From contig CM073322.1 of assembly GCA_037043015.1 (NCBI GenBank), positions 14,767,601-14,831,600 of the forward strand: 64,000 nt of DNA, in the 5' to 3' direction. The translations under genes and the position numbers were made by a program. Below the pieces are notes generated by a model that worked only from the letters and a program-made list of their open reading frames with translations, did no database searches and had not been told where the DNA came from. Of this stretch, positions 9,951 through 21,059 are shown piece by piece. The DNA comes from Bryum argenteum. Lineage: Eukaryota > Streptophyta > Bryopsida > Bryales > Bryaceae. Position 1 is the first letter of the stretch, and each line of letters starts with the position of its first letter.

Positions 9951-12685
9951 CTATGAGCGATTGTGGCGAAAACGTCGTGTAGCTAATTCGGTGTGCCATT
10001 TCTCATAGCACCCTTCATTGAGGCACATCCACTTATTTCCGCATTTGTAGCAGTAATAATGAGGCCTCATGGACAAACAAACAACACATTGTCTCCGTAC
10101 AACACTATAGGACGGTAGATGAATAATAGGACGCCGCGGTGCTGGTGGGAGGTCATGAGGCTCTTTCGTTCTCATAGGCCAGTCTGCAAGCAACGCTTCA
10201 CATAATCCTTGCTTGAACTGCAAGTGAGTGCAAGGTGTAACAACTTCCTGGCGGCGATTCATGTTTGCTACAATGTCCAAATATATGATGTACATATTCA
10301 CAACAGTCACATCAAGCAAAAAGAAAAAAATACGGTGCCACCACTTGTGGCTACGGACTTGACATGAATACGAGGCACGAAGTTGATCAGAGACATCAAC
10401 CCCACGCATGTGAGTGGTATACTCAAGTAGCATAGGAGATGTCTGAACAATCTCCCGCACAGCTCCATTGCGACGGGGCACTGTCACAACAGGACGCTCA
10501 CATGGAGCCTGAATAGGTGGACTATGTGTGGAAAGTAGAAGGACAGGTTTCTTGTCCTTCCACATGACACACGATATGGACCAAGCTAACATGCATCCTC
10601 CAAAATGTAGTCCCTCGGTACATTCTTAAAAGATGCAGTATTCTTCAAAAAACTAGGTAATCCTATGCGGTTGGAGCGGACAGTACCACATGCATACATC
10701 CCACGTGACAAAAGATATCTAAACAATGCAATGCTAGTAAAAAAAGTTATCCATTGTGACACAGTGCCCACGGTCCCACAATCCCTGAACAAGCCTAACA
10801 ACAACATTCTGGGCCAAGCAAACATCACCAACAACTGGTGCAGGCATGGGCAAATCTCCCACTCCGGGAGCAATCACATTCTCCTTCCCACGGTAAATCT
10901 CAAAGTTCCATACAAACTTTGAGACTGAATCCGCTAGGCACCACACCTTCAAACCCCATTTCTGGGGTTTGTTAGGCATGTACTGCCGGATAGGGGAGTA
11001 GGTGCCCTTGTACCTAATCATCATCTCATCAACTGTTATATACTTTCCCAAACACCAAGCTGCCATACATCTCTCCCTAACGGAGTTTACCAACCACCGT
11101 GTTTGACCTATCTTGTCATAAACAAATTGGTGAGATGAAGGCATCGCCGAAGCTCCTGAAACCTAGCCCTAGTCATGATACCAGAGATAATAGGACAATG
11201 AAATAACCCATCCTGCATCCAATAAGTACAGTAATTGGGTTGAATTTTCAACCCCATGTACAAAGCTAGAGACATGAAAGCCTTGAGTTCCAAGACTGTC
11301 ATGTCTACCCACTGTGGACCACCCCGTGTCCTCCCATAGCGACCTATGACCTCACGTGCATAGCGGTTGGTTTCCAAGACAATGATACTCAACATAATCG
11401 GGGTCCAAAAAATAGCAAACAAAGTCTGGAAACTTGGAAGCACCCTGAAAGCAGTAGAAGAACCCATCTGACGACTAAAAGGCATGGGCAATGGGTTGTA
11501 AGAAAAAGTTGAATCATTCCATGTATCATCTCTAAATTCCCATCTTAGTCCAGATTCATTTTGATACCCATTTTCAACATTTACTTCTTCACCTTCACTT
11601 TCACTATCAAAATTAGGAGGAGTCTCACTTTCATTTCCATCCCCCACATTTTTATACACACCAAATTCATCATCATGATCATTACCCCCAAATCCAATTT
11701 CATCACCAAAAAATTGCCCCTCATGCAATGGGTTAGGAAACGTACCTGGAGCACCCCATGGATTGAGTCCACCACCCCCTCTTGTGTTCGCCTTGCTCCT
11801 AACAGTTGCTGCAGCCTGCTGGTCTGACCTCGCTCCAAACCCGCTTGGCGCATGATACGCGGGTCCCGCACCCCGTGAAGCAGATGCCTCCACGCCCAAT
11901 AGGATTGATGTCCCTCCAGCCACTTGTACCCGGCCCCCCTTGCTTGGGTAGCTTGGCCCACCCACTGGCCGGCCGCCCACGAGCAAGGGGCTGGCAGGCA
12001 AGGTGGTTAGAGCCGGCCCGCAACCCACCGTTGGGGCAGGCGGGACTGGCCTAACTGGCCCGCCGTCCATGATTGGATAAGGCGGGGCTGGCCGAGCTGG
12101 CCTGCTGCCCGATGCGGTGGCATGCGGCCCAGCTAGCCCATGCGCTGGCCAGGCGCCCTTATCTGGCTCACCTCCGTCCTCTCGCAGGCTAGCGCCGAGC
12201 GGTGCATCTCCGCCCGCCCCCCTCTCGCATGCCGCATGGACACCAAACTCGCATTCTCTGCTTGAACTAGCTTCATTTTCGTGTTGCGATCTAGATCTGT
12301 CTGTAGTACTTCGTCTCTTTGCTCTCCTCTCGCCATAGCTCCGGGCTTGCATGAGCAATTCAGGAGGCCACAAGATGTCTTCCAAACCACCTCCAGTTAT
12401 GTCATCACGATCTGATTCATCCGTATTCATGAAGTCTTCACCACCGCTTGAGTAATGTCTATTCGGTTGCTCTTGAGAAGTGAGATACTCAAGATTGAAT
12501 TGTATGTCTGTGTCAGGGAGTAGAATAGTTTCCACACCGGGTCCAAGATCAGGCAATTCGTGTAAGAGTAAGTCTATGGGTGTCTCAAGATCTGATGGAG
12601 GTGAAGGAGGTGCTGAAGGTGCCACTGTTGGAGGTTCTTGGAACAATCTTGCACTGCGACGGATAGGGATTCCATCCCACTCCAT
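9951..12685 (-). pseudogene. piggyBac transposase, frameshifted
   Basis: Start at 12,685 (MEWDGIPIRRSARLF). The N-terminal part is acidic and then Pro/Gly/Ala rich (about 11,800-12,240). The conserved PGBD/DDE_Tnp_1_7 domain begins near 11,480 (SFQTLFAIFWTPIML). Catalytic aspartates are visible in TVDEMMIRYKG (about 11,030), VTMDNFF (about 10,751) and RGVDVSDQL (about 10,397 plus the second D three residues on). The C-terminus has the Cys-rich zinc-binding tail (CVVC, CYKC, CLNEGC, then H) typical of piggyBac. The domain moves through frames: shifts at about 11,110-11,140, in an A7 run at 10,739-10,745, and near 10,590. I saw no splice sites to explain these, so I call it a pseudogene; the A7 shift alone could be a sequencing error. 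Confidence 0.88.
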
Positions 12686-12817
12686 CTACACGCAGTAAGG
12701 TCCATGTTACAAACTGTAGTACAAAAATATCATGGAATTTCAATTTTAGGTCAAAAAATTGTACAACAATGTACTACCTGTTTGCTCCTCTTGTGATTTT
12801 TCCGTGTCGGCATGCCT

Positions 12818-13963
12818 CTAATCACGCCAATAGGATCTCACAATACTAGTAAAAACCTCGTCAAATTTCTCTTGATCTCGCCACCCTAGAATATGAGCCA
12901 CTTGTCGATAAAAATGATGCCTATAATTTTTTGCAACAGGCGATTTCGGCCAAACTCTAGTTTTCTTTCTAACAGGGAGATCCCGTAAGTGCTTTGAATC
13001 AAGAAGACTTAGAAGTCTACAAATCTTATCTGGACCTAGACCTTTGCTTTCCGCCCACTGTTGTAGGTTGTCTCTACAAGCTTCGACAGATCTAGATGGA
13101 TCTTCGGTTGTAATTGGAGGCTCCGCAGATGTCGTCCCTGCACTTCCGATGAGGTTGCCGCCAACTTTCTCTGACCTCGTGAAGCAGATGCTCCGGCCGA
13201 TGCTGCTTTGCTGCAGATGCTCTGGGTGATGAAGCTCAGTCGTTGCCGAAACAGGTCCGGCGATGCAGCCCAGCTTCTCTCCCAATGCTCCGGCGACGAA
13301 GGTCAGCTTCTCCTCCGATACAGCTTCCTGCGATGTAGGTCGATGGAGCTTCCGGCGACACAAGAGATCAGACGATGCAGATCTCACTCGGCGGTGATCT
13401 GACTTTGCCGATGCTGTCCCGATCTCTCCTACTCCAGGTTGCCGCAATTCCGATGAGGCTGCCACCTGAGAAGAGACCGGCTCCAGCGACTCACACCAAG
13501 CTTCGATCAGGTCGAAGTCGATGCTTTCCTTGGCTTCCAACGGCGCGGCTCTCTCACCTTCAATCCACTCCGTTGCAGGGGCTACAATCACTGATGCTGC
13601 AACCTCTTCGAACTGATGAAAGTCAAGTCCTCCGATCAGCGATGGTGCCGTGAAGATACTCTCCAATGCCTGTGCAGGTGCCCAGGCTTCCAACGGCGCT
13701 GCTGCAAGGGCTTCGATCAGCCTGCTTGCCGAAGCTTCAGTCTTTGATGCTCCAGGGGCTTGGAATCCCGATGTTGCTACTTGACTATGCACTGAATTGC
13801 TAATTGCTTCAACACCCTTGTCATGGATCTCATGAAACTGAATTGTATCTCTACGATCTAAATTGGATCCTTGCTCAAGATTGCTATTGGGAATGCTCAC
13901 ACTGTTGTTCTTCTCTTTCTCACTAAACTTTGTGCAAATGGTGGAATTTTGCTTGGATGCCAT
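12818..13963 (-). CDS. 381-residue accessory ORF of the piggyBac element, unknown function
   Basis: An intact ORF on the same strand and 132 bases upstream of the transposase, wholly inside the terminal repeats. Most of the protein is low complexity, rich in Ala, Ser, Glu and Pro, with loosely repeated segments (EAWAPAQALES, VSSQVAASSELRQPG). The last 90 residues look ordered and basic, with aromatic residues (WPKSPVAKNYRHHFYRQV). They could bind DNA, but I recognise no family. It could be an independent accessory gene or a 5' exon spliced to the transposase (the transposase start is preceded by CTGCGTGTAG, a possible acceptor). The frame has stayed open although the transposase is broken. 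Confidence 0.55.
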   Translation of the reverse strand: MASKQNSTICTKFSEKEKNNSVSIPNSNLEQGSNLDRRDTIQFHEIHDKGVEAISNSVHSQVATSGFQAPGASKTEASASRLIEALAAAPLEAWAPAQALESIFTAPSLIGGLDFHQFEEVAASVIVAPATEWIEGERAAPLEAKESIDFDLIEAWCESLEPVSSQVAASSELRQPGVGEIGTASAKSDHRRVRSASSDLLCRRKLHRPTSQEAVSEEKLTFVAGALGEKLGCIAGPVSATTELHHPEHLQQSSIGRSICFTRSEKVGGNLIGSAGTTSAEPPITTEDPSRSVEACRDNLQQWAESKGLGPDKICRLLSLLDSKHLRDLPVRKKTRVWPKSPVAKNYRHHFYRQVAHILGWRDQEKFDEVFTSIVRSYWRD

Positions 13964-14425
13964 GTTTTTAGTTTGGAAATTGAAAGTAGGAGTGTGTTTG
14001 AAAGTTTGAATTGTTATCTCCCAACTGTCACTTCAAAATGGCTGCTCATGTAAATTGATTGAGAGAAGAGCAAACGGATTTTGCAATTAGGAAGGTGGTT
14101 GAGCAACCCCAATTGCAGAATGTTGGGTCAGGACTATACCCATGCTAAACCACCTGCCCAAGCTCAATTTCCGCTACTAACCCAAACAAATGCCCTATTT
14201 CTGACAACCACTCCCATTGGCTAAAAGCACCGCCCGTTCTGCCCTTTTTGGGTTCGAATTCTAAAAAATGCCAATTGAAGAGTAAAAATAGGAATCCGGA
14301 TTTGAATTTTTTACCACACCTTCTTCATGTAAAAACGCACCTCCTGTAAAAAATAGAGCAAAAAATATTACTTTTTGCCCACTCAATTACCCTGACCAAA
14401 AGTGCAAAAACCCATTTCGGGTTTT

Positions 14426-14444
14426 AAGGATAGTTAGGGGTTAA
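14426..14444 (-). repeat. piggyBac right terminal inverted repeat and TTAA
   Basis: AAGGATAGTTAGGGG at 14,426-14,440, followed directly by the second TTAA copy at 14,441-14,444. Confidence 0.9.
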
Positions 14445-15365
14445 TTCTATCTAATGTTCTTCTTGTAGGTCATACGTCATTCTATTGATAAGCCCAGGCC
14501 CTGGACTGCGCGATTTCGTCGAAAGAAGAGCAAAATGGCTTCTTCGACACTGTTGGGGAGCATGACTGACGGTGACGATGAGACCATCCCTCGGTCTGAA
14601 GCACAAGAGGAGGTTGAGCAAGACAACTACAGTGAAGATGAAGAGGAGGAGGCACCACCCGAGCGATGCACAGAAGTCATGGACGAGATCGAATTACGTG
14701 AACTTGGGGTTTTGAAGCGGATGGCACAGAAGGGTGCAGATCCTACTGAGTTACGAAAAAAGGTTAGGAATATTGCATCATCGCCACACCGTCAGTCGAA
14801 ATTGAAGGGTTTGAGGCGTAACATGAAGAGATCAGCAGAGACGGAGCCGGCATTATGGGTTGAAGTTGATGATGCTGGGTACCCTACAGGATCACGTAGG
14901 ACTGATTGGCTAAGAAACTTTGGGGCCATTCTCGAGACTTGGACTGGAGCGAGGACAACTTCAAAGTGCATTCACGAGTGCTGCTCCTGCAAATCAAGGA
15001 CAATTTGGCCTCGCAGTTTGAATATCGGGGTGGGTTGGGTGATGTTCCAGAGCATGTGTTCTTCCAAGAACTGCGTCAACAACTGCGCACGAGGAGGTCA
15101 AACATGAAGAAGCTGCTTGATAAGGGCCACCCTCTATCAGGCTACGTGAAAAAAGAACACGAGGAGAACTTCAAGAAGCTCATAGCAAGGGAGGACAAGA
15201 TAGCGGAGGCAAAACGTATGAGGTGTGTCAGAGGGAATTTGCAGGATGTGTCACACTCCGGCAGGTCTGAAGGGGAAGTGAGATCTCGACTTGTAAGCCA
15301 CACTCCCCAAATTCTGATCATTTCTATTTTAATTCTTGGTTTCTGACTACAGACAGTGAGATATT

Positions 15366-15589
15366 CTAGAAATAATAACTGATGTTAGTCATATTTTCTA
15401 GAAATAATAACTGATGTTAGTCATATTTTCTAGAAATAATAACTGATGTTAGTCATATTTTCTAGAAATAATAACTGATGTTAGTCATATTTTCTAGAAA
15501 TAATAACTGATGTTAGTCATATTTTCTAGAAATATTAACTGATGTTAGTCATATTTTCTAGAAATAATAACTGATGTTAGTCATATTTT
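15366..15589 (+). repeat. 32-bp tandem repeat, seven copies, in an intron
   Basis: Copies start every 32 bases from 15,366 to 15,558. The unit is CTAGAAATAATAACTGATGT plus TAGTCATATTTT. The array sits between two coding blocks of the CACTA gene and ends just before a splice-acceptor-like GTTTGTTACAG. The unit includes TAGTCATA, the same word found in the subterminal repeats. There are no spacers, so it is not a CRISPR array. Confidence 0.95.
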
Positions 15590-16436
15590 GTGTTTGTTAC
15601 AGGCTGTGCAGTTGGATCGGCCTCCAACACAATTAGAAGTCGAAGCGAGCTTATGACACCGGGAAATCCAATCGCCCCATCATCTACTTCAAAAGGCGTC
15701 GGGTCCTCTTTACGAGGTGTGCAAGCTTTAAGGAGCGAAGTGGAGGCACATATACAAGACGTCAAAGGCGAGCTAGAGGACGTGAAAAATAGCCTCAAAG
15801 AGCTGCTACTCGAATTCCGGAAGCAACGGCTGCCATCGACTACCTCACCTCAAAAAAGTGTACCACACGAGATTGGAGGAGGCCCACCTAAAAGCCGCGG
15901 AACCGCCGGTTGTATCTACGGAAATCATAGACCCGGTGTGGGACGGATGCGATCATCGCCAAGAATACGGAAGTCCACGAATCGCCACAAGGTAGCTAAA
16001 GGAGGTTCACAGGTATGCCTTCAACACATACCAAATCTACTTCAATGAGTCAATCAAGGTAATAAATGGTTGGTGAATCATTCATAGTGCATGTTTTCCT
16101 CACTTTTCTCTCTTGTGATCGGGAGGAGGAGGCTACCATGAAGTCCAGTGACTGTGGGGGCGGTGAATGTGTGAAATCGGTGAAACTTGCTGCAAACACT
16201 GCCATCAACTTTGAGGAAAATGCAAATTCGGACCGCCTCTCAGAACCCGTTGCAACCCAAGTATACATGAAGAAGGATAAAAAATCACCAAAGAAGAGGA
16301 AGGGCGAGGTTGAGAAGCTAAAGGAGGACTCCAAAGGTCGTACCACGCGCCGCGAATCGCAGGACAAGGTACCCTTGCACTCGCTTGTAGAATAAGTGTT
16401 GATTTTCTACGCAATGAGAAAAGCTATGTAATCAAC

Positions 16437-16740
16437 GATTGTGACAGGGGATCGATCATACGATTCTACCCAACGTATGTGACAGGGATCTGTCATATAT
16501 TTAGGGAATGTGACACAAGTCACTGATATGCCTAGACAGTGTGACACAAATGAGTAACGTACCAAGGGAATGTGACACAAGTCGATGATATGCCTAGAGA
16601 ATGTGACACAAATCGATAACGTCTCCCGGGGAATGTCACACAAATCAGTAATATTATATGAATGTCACAGGCATCAGTAATGTACATCATTAATGTGACA
16701 TGAAGTAGTCACTATTGCACAAAATATAACACATATTAGT
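16437..16740 (+). repeat. about 40-bp diverged repeats with GTGACA core
   Basis: Around seven copies of a unit containing AATGTGACACAAGTC and ATATGCCTAGA, spaced about 40 bases, between two coding blocks of the CACTA gene. GTGACA/TGTCAC words again resemble the subterminal motif family. Confidence 0.7.
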
Positions 16741-18339
16741 CATAAACGTAGTGGAACATCGTATCACATAGTTTTCTTATACAAACAGGTGTGGAAAATA
16801 TTTGTTTGTGGAAAATCACTGTTTGACCATATGTTATTGATGTGGTGCTCAAAGGATGACGAAGAGAGGCAGGAGGAGCCTGCACTAAAGAAGAAGCGAG
16901 CAGACAAAGGAAGTAGTCCTGCAAAGAAGAAGAAGGCTAGAGGCGGAGGAAAATGTCCACCGGTAAGCCTTTCTGATAATTTGCGTAGAAAGGTGATCGT
17001 TTTGAACGTTGTAGGGCTTTTATGTGACATCAAGCCACTACACGATAGGCAAGAGTGGGGTGCAGATCTAGTGGTCCACTTCGATAAAGACCACCAGGTG
17101 AAAATCAAGAAAAGGGTTGATTGTGGCCCTTTCTTGTCCATGTTGTGTACTCGTTTTGATGTGGGGATATGGTCCCCTATTGAGCACAGTCTACTAGAGG
17201 TTGTAGCTAAGTTCTTGGGGAACTCCACAAGGATAAAGTGGAGTTTTTTGTGGGGAAAGGAATTTAGCGGTACGAAAAGAAATCTCAATGATTTCTTTAG
17301 CGCAGTCCCAATATCTTCAGCCATTGCGTCTCGATGCCTTCAATTCGATTGCGATGCAACCGCAACGAATGAGTCCCCTCCATCCAATGTCCTCATTTGT
17401 CCATGATGGAACCCATTAGAGCCAAATGACGACTATCTCACCCGTCTGATAGAGCCATTTGAAGCCTTAGCGCGTAACCCATCGGACATGGAATATTGCG
17501 TGGAATACTTGGGCGAGAAAATCCGCCTCGCTGCGATACCACGGAAGCCGGTAGGTCCATGACCGCTTCATACCCCATAATTGGAAACCATGCAAGCTCT
17601 CTCATCATTTCTTTTCCATCCTATTCATTGGTTTTTGTGCTTCAAAACGGTTAGTTGCGATATGTAGTCATTAATATGGTGGACCTTTCAATTCTTGATA
17701 CAGGACTCTAGCGCCGAGGAGATGTTGGTGGAGGTGGCACCAACTACGTTGGCACCACATTCAAAGGTGGCCGTCATGGATTTTGACGATAATTACGAGT
17801 CCACTGACAAAGTGGTTGCTCATGGCTCAATTGTGAGCCTTGCAGGAGGCACGATGCATGGCAGGATGATTGAGGAGGGCAATGCTTCAGTGTTGATTTC
17901 ATCGCTTGTACCAGGATCGGAAACGCTGTATTTGTTCGAGCCTAACAATGACGATGATCCACCAATGCAACGCTTGGGAGATGTACTAAACTCCATTACG
18001 AAGTGGCCCGTATCTGCGCTGAAGGCAGCCTAATCTATATTATGTAAGACACTTTCAATAACTTCAAAGTGTTGGTGCTGACTTATGCTAGATACTAAGT
18101 GTGTTGCGACTGTCTACGCAGATTGGTATTGTATGTAGAATTTCAGGACTAAATACAAAATTTAGCCTTTTGTCGCATTTATCCAACATTCTCCAATATT
18201 TTTTGTACGTGATGCATCCCATTGCATATGACTACATTGTGCCCATGATTGCCTGTAATGAAAAAGACGACATGACTGTAGTCTACAACTGTGAGTGATA
18301 AGAATATCACACAACGCTGTCATGTGAATATAACACAAA

Positions 18340-19191
18340 GCCGTCATTTGCGTGTATACAATCCTAGTGATGTGGCTCCGTGTGCCTCACCATATGACTC
18401 TATGATGTTATGCGGCTAGAGTCATATGAGTGTCACAAAATACTCTGAGTGGTAATATGTTCTTACCAAAACAGACATTGTGACTAAAACCAGTCATCTC
18501 TCTCTTGCTTAAAAATTGAATTACAGCTGACGTTCTTAGAAACATGACTAATTGACTACAGAAAGTTACAACAATCCCGAACTGAAGGCTTTTCATCGGC
18601 CCAAATACGACTAAACAAAGTCATATTCGACGTCAGCCTAAATATCATGACCAACATTATCACACACAATATGACTCCATAGAGTCATATTCCACCATAG
18701 TCTCAAAATGTGACAGGCACCCACATTTCACGTACTCCACATTATGACAAAATACATGACCTGCAAGAGTCACATTCCACGTCAGCCTATAATATGACGA
18801 GCAGTCATATTCCACGTGGCGCTGCCACGTAAGCAAAAATACGACTCAATAGAGTCATAATCCACGTCAGCAAAAATTGTGACTCGCCATAGTCACATGC
18901 CACGTTGGATTTTAGGCTCAGCTGCCCGGGCAGGTCAAGAAAAGTCGTAGTCAACAGGTGGGTCAAAATGGGGGCGAAAACGCTGACGTGGCACGTACAT
19001 TGGCCCTAAGTATACATTTCAAGGCGTATTTATTTATATGACAGGCTGTCTGAAGCGACTCGTCGGTAACTACTAGACACTGTCACCGCGCGCGTCATGT
19101 GATGATAGACCCATTGTAGTCATATTTTTGGATTTTATGACTCTGCACAATCATAAACGCTAGTCATGAAGTGTAGTATTCTGCCGTAGTG
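18340..19191 (+). repeat. CACTA right subterminal repeats and terminus
   Basis: At least ten short blocks of the pattern TATGACTC...AGTCATATTCCACGTCAGC, many forming small palindromes around TGACT/AGTCA. The block ends in TAGTATTCTGCCGTAGTG at 19,191, the CACTA terminus. The next three bases are TCA, a candidate target-site duplication. In En/Spm such arrays bind the TNPA-type protein. Confidence 0.8.
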
Positions 19192-21059
19192 TCATTGAGT
19201 TTATAAACAGATGCAATATCATTTTGATATTGATGTTGAGTTTTTATGGAACCCTAGGGTCTGGCTATATGATTCACATGCGGAGAGGAGAAAGAAGGAA
19301 ATTGAAGAATTTGGAAAAATTTGAATCTCAAATTTCAAAATCTTTGAGGTATCTTGTAAGGTGATTGTGTTTGGGTTGATTTTCAGGGTATGATAAAGTT
19401 TTGAGCGGATTTTCAAAAAGCAGATGCATTTCTTATTGGCAAGTTCAATGAGGAGTGGCATAGGGAATTGAGTATAGAGATTGTGCAAAGTATGAAGGAG
19501 ATTAGATTAACTTGGAGTCATTAGTTTTGAATTCATTTAAACTGATTATGAATTGCGGAAGTGAAAGCTCTAGGTGTATCTAAAATGCACACCATGGGTA
19601 CAACATAGTATGAATCTTGGAACTATATCTACCTCTCGATCCTATGCCCCTTGTGTACGATTTTCGATCCTATAAACTTTTTGAACATCATACCTTACTT
19701 AGAGTGCACATAGTGGTCACACTCTAATTACTGCTCTAGAAGCTAACCAAACTACCACAATTGTTGACATCTTGCCATCTTAGCATCATCCTCTCAACTT
19801 GTCCACCGGTTTGAAACAAGAATATCTTTGTTTCGTTTGTCAACCGCAAGCTCCACTACACCTTCGTCCGGTTGGTTTATCCGATCCGGAGCTTTTGCGG
19901 CAGCAAATGCGTTGCCGCAAATGGCGGCGACCAGGATCCAGCCATCAAATGAGCGACCATCCAATGGTCGAATGGCGGTAGGCCCAAACACACGCCTTTG
20001 AGCTCAAAAATTCCCAGCAGTCCTGGAATGACCTGGCCGGAGAACTCCTTCGAAACCGACATACGCTCACAGCCTGCATGTGAATCTCCGACGATTCATC
20101 CCCCCAGGCATGTTGTGTGGAGCTAATCAACGGGCAAGGCAGCCCCATGATTGGACGCCATGGATTCTCATCCTGCTACCTGCTAGCCCCCACCTTGTGG
20201 GTGGACGAAAGCAAAAGTGCGATCATCTTCCCATCCTGTGGCGAGGACACCTGCTTCCGCCGATTGCATGCCGGATAAGTTATTCCCCTACCATCATCTA
20301 ATACCTCGGAATTAGATTTGGAATGATCTGTGCTCAGTTCTGTACCTGGCCCGTCGGCCCCGGTCCAGCCTCTCACTCGTTTGACGAATTCATTCAATCT
20401 CCGGGATAGCTTGCTGGAACCTAGTCATAAAAGCACTCAAATACGTGTGAAGCAGCCGTAATTTCGAGACTAGGACTATCAAAGATTGCACTGAAAGTTT
20501 TAAGCAGATGTTGTGAACCACTTACTTTTCGCTGTGAAGATTAAGCCACTCGTTGCAGGAAGTTCCGAGTGAAAGTCTTCCCTGTGTACACTATCAGAGA
20601 TAGTATGCTGGAGCTTTCTGCGAGGTCTTGTGCGCGAGCTTCTGGGTCTCTCAACGTATCGAAAGTGAGTCTCATGCTCACGGAGAATATAAAATTAAGG
20701 AACGAAGTGAAGAAAACAAGCGTTGGGGACTGCAACATCGAGGTTTTATCAGGAGGGGTGAGATAGAACGATGCTTTATCGTTGTAAAACGATAGACTGA
20801 GTACGGTGATGACACGTACCAAAATGCTTGAACGATTGAAATCTTACAAAGAAGAAATTATACACAACATTACAGTGTAATCACATTTCATGGTACACTA
20901 TCGTGAAGAAGTGATACTACAAATTGTTAAGATCATCAAAAGTAATTTGCCCAAATGTGATATCTCTAAATTTTAAAAGATATGGCAACACATTGTCTTT
21001 TGCAATATGTAGTCTTAACCAACTTAATCCTTCTTTCATCCAAGTTCAAGGATTACACA
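19192..21059. other. intergenic stretch without a supported gene
   Basis: Mixed composition with a moderately GC-rich part at 19,790-20,420. Several short open frames exist on both strands, for example a 73-codon one at 20,176-20,397 (minus) and a 65-codon one at 20,569-20,766 (plus, ending CNIEVLSGGVR). The latter follows an acceptor-like CGTTGCAG and could be an exon remnant. I recognise none of them. Confidence 0.4.

Larger units (their letters stand above)
8268..14440 (-). mobile_element. piggyBac-superfamily DNA transposon with intact ends and TTAA target site
   Basis: The left end is TTAA (8,264-8,267) followed by CCCCTAAATTTCCTT. The right end is AAGGATAGTTAGGGG followed by TTAA (14,441-14,444). 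The two terminal 15-mers match at 13 of 15 positions as inverted repeats. The TTAA target duplication and CCC-type ends are diagnostic of piggyBac. The coding content agrees: a degenerate DDD transposase on the minus strand (9,951-12,685) and a second ORF upstream of it (12,818-13,963). Length is about 6.2 kb, long for a piggyBac. It sits inside the CACTA element. Confidence 0.92.
14535..18033 (+). pseudogene. CACTA-element gene with DUF8039-like C-terminal domain, decayed
   Basis: A chain of plus-strand coding blocks. Block 1 (14,535-about 15,290) starts at MASSTLLGSMTDGDDE, is acidic, then basic, and shifts frame near 14,910. Block 2 starts after an acceptor at about 15,602 (GTTACAG) and runs to 16,048. 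Further blocks lie at 16,066-16,395 and 16,789-17,406; the latter contains a lysine-rich run (KKKRADKGSSPAKKKK). Block 5 (17,695-18,033) matches the layout I know for DUF8039 of plant transposon proteins: VVAHGSIVSL, TMHGRMIEEG, LVPGSETLYLF, and a final WP motif. Such domains occur in Ptta/En/Spm-type proteins. Exon joins are not proven; the frame shift and the in-frame TGA at 17,404 suggest decay. Confidence 0.6.
7080..19191 (+). mobile_element. CACTA (En/Spm-like) DNA transposon, interrupted by piggyBac
   Basis: The right end reads GCCGTAGTG, so the reverse complement begins CACTACGGC, the hallmark of CACTA elements; it ends at 19,191. The last 850 bases contain many short motifs of the form TGACTC..AGTCATA, in both orientations, like the subterminal transposase-binding repeats of En/Spm. 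Similar motifs occur at 7,080-7,140 and 7,919-8,260, which marks the left part. A multi-exon decayed gene lies at 14,535-18,033. The left CACTA terminus was not found; the Athila-like element may have inserted into this CACTA, leaving the left end outside the window. Continuity across the piggyBac insertion is inferred from shared motifs. Confidence 0.7.

Noticed and set aside
10734-11144. Splicing as the cause of the frame changes in the piggyBac transposase
   Set aside because: The adjoining frames overlap or abut without GT-AG pairs; one change is in an A7 run. Indels fit better.
15366-15589. Regular 32-bp repeats reminiscent of a CRISPR array
   Set aside because: The repeats are directly tandem with no spacers, and lie in an intron of a plant transposon gene.
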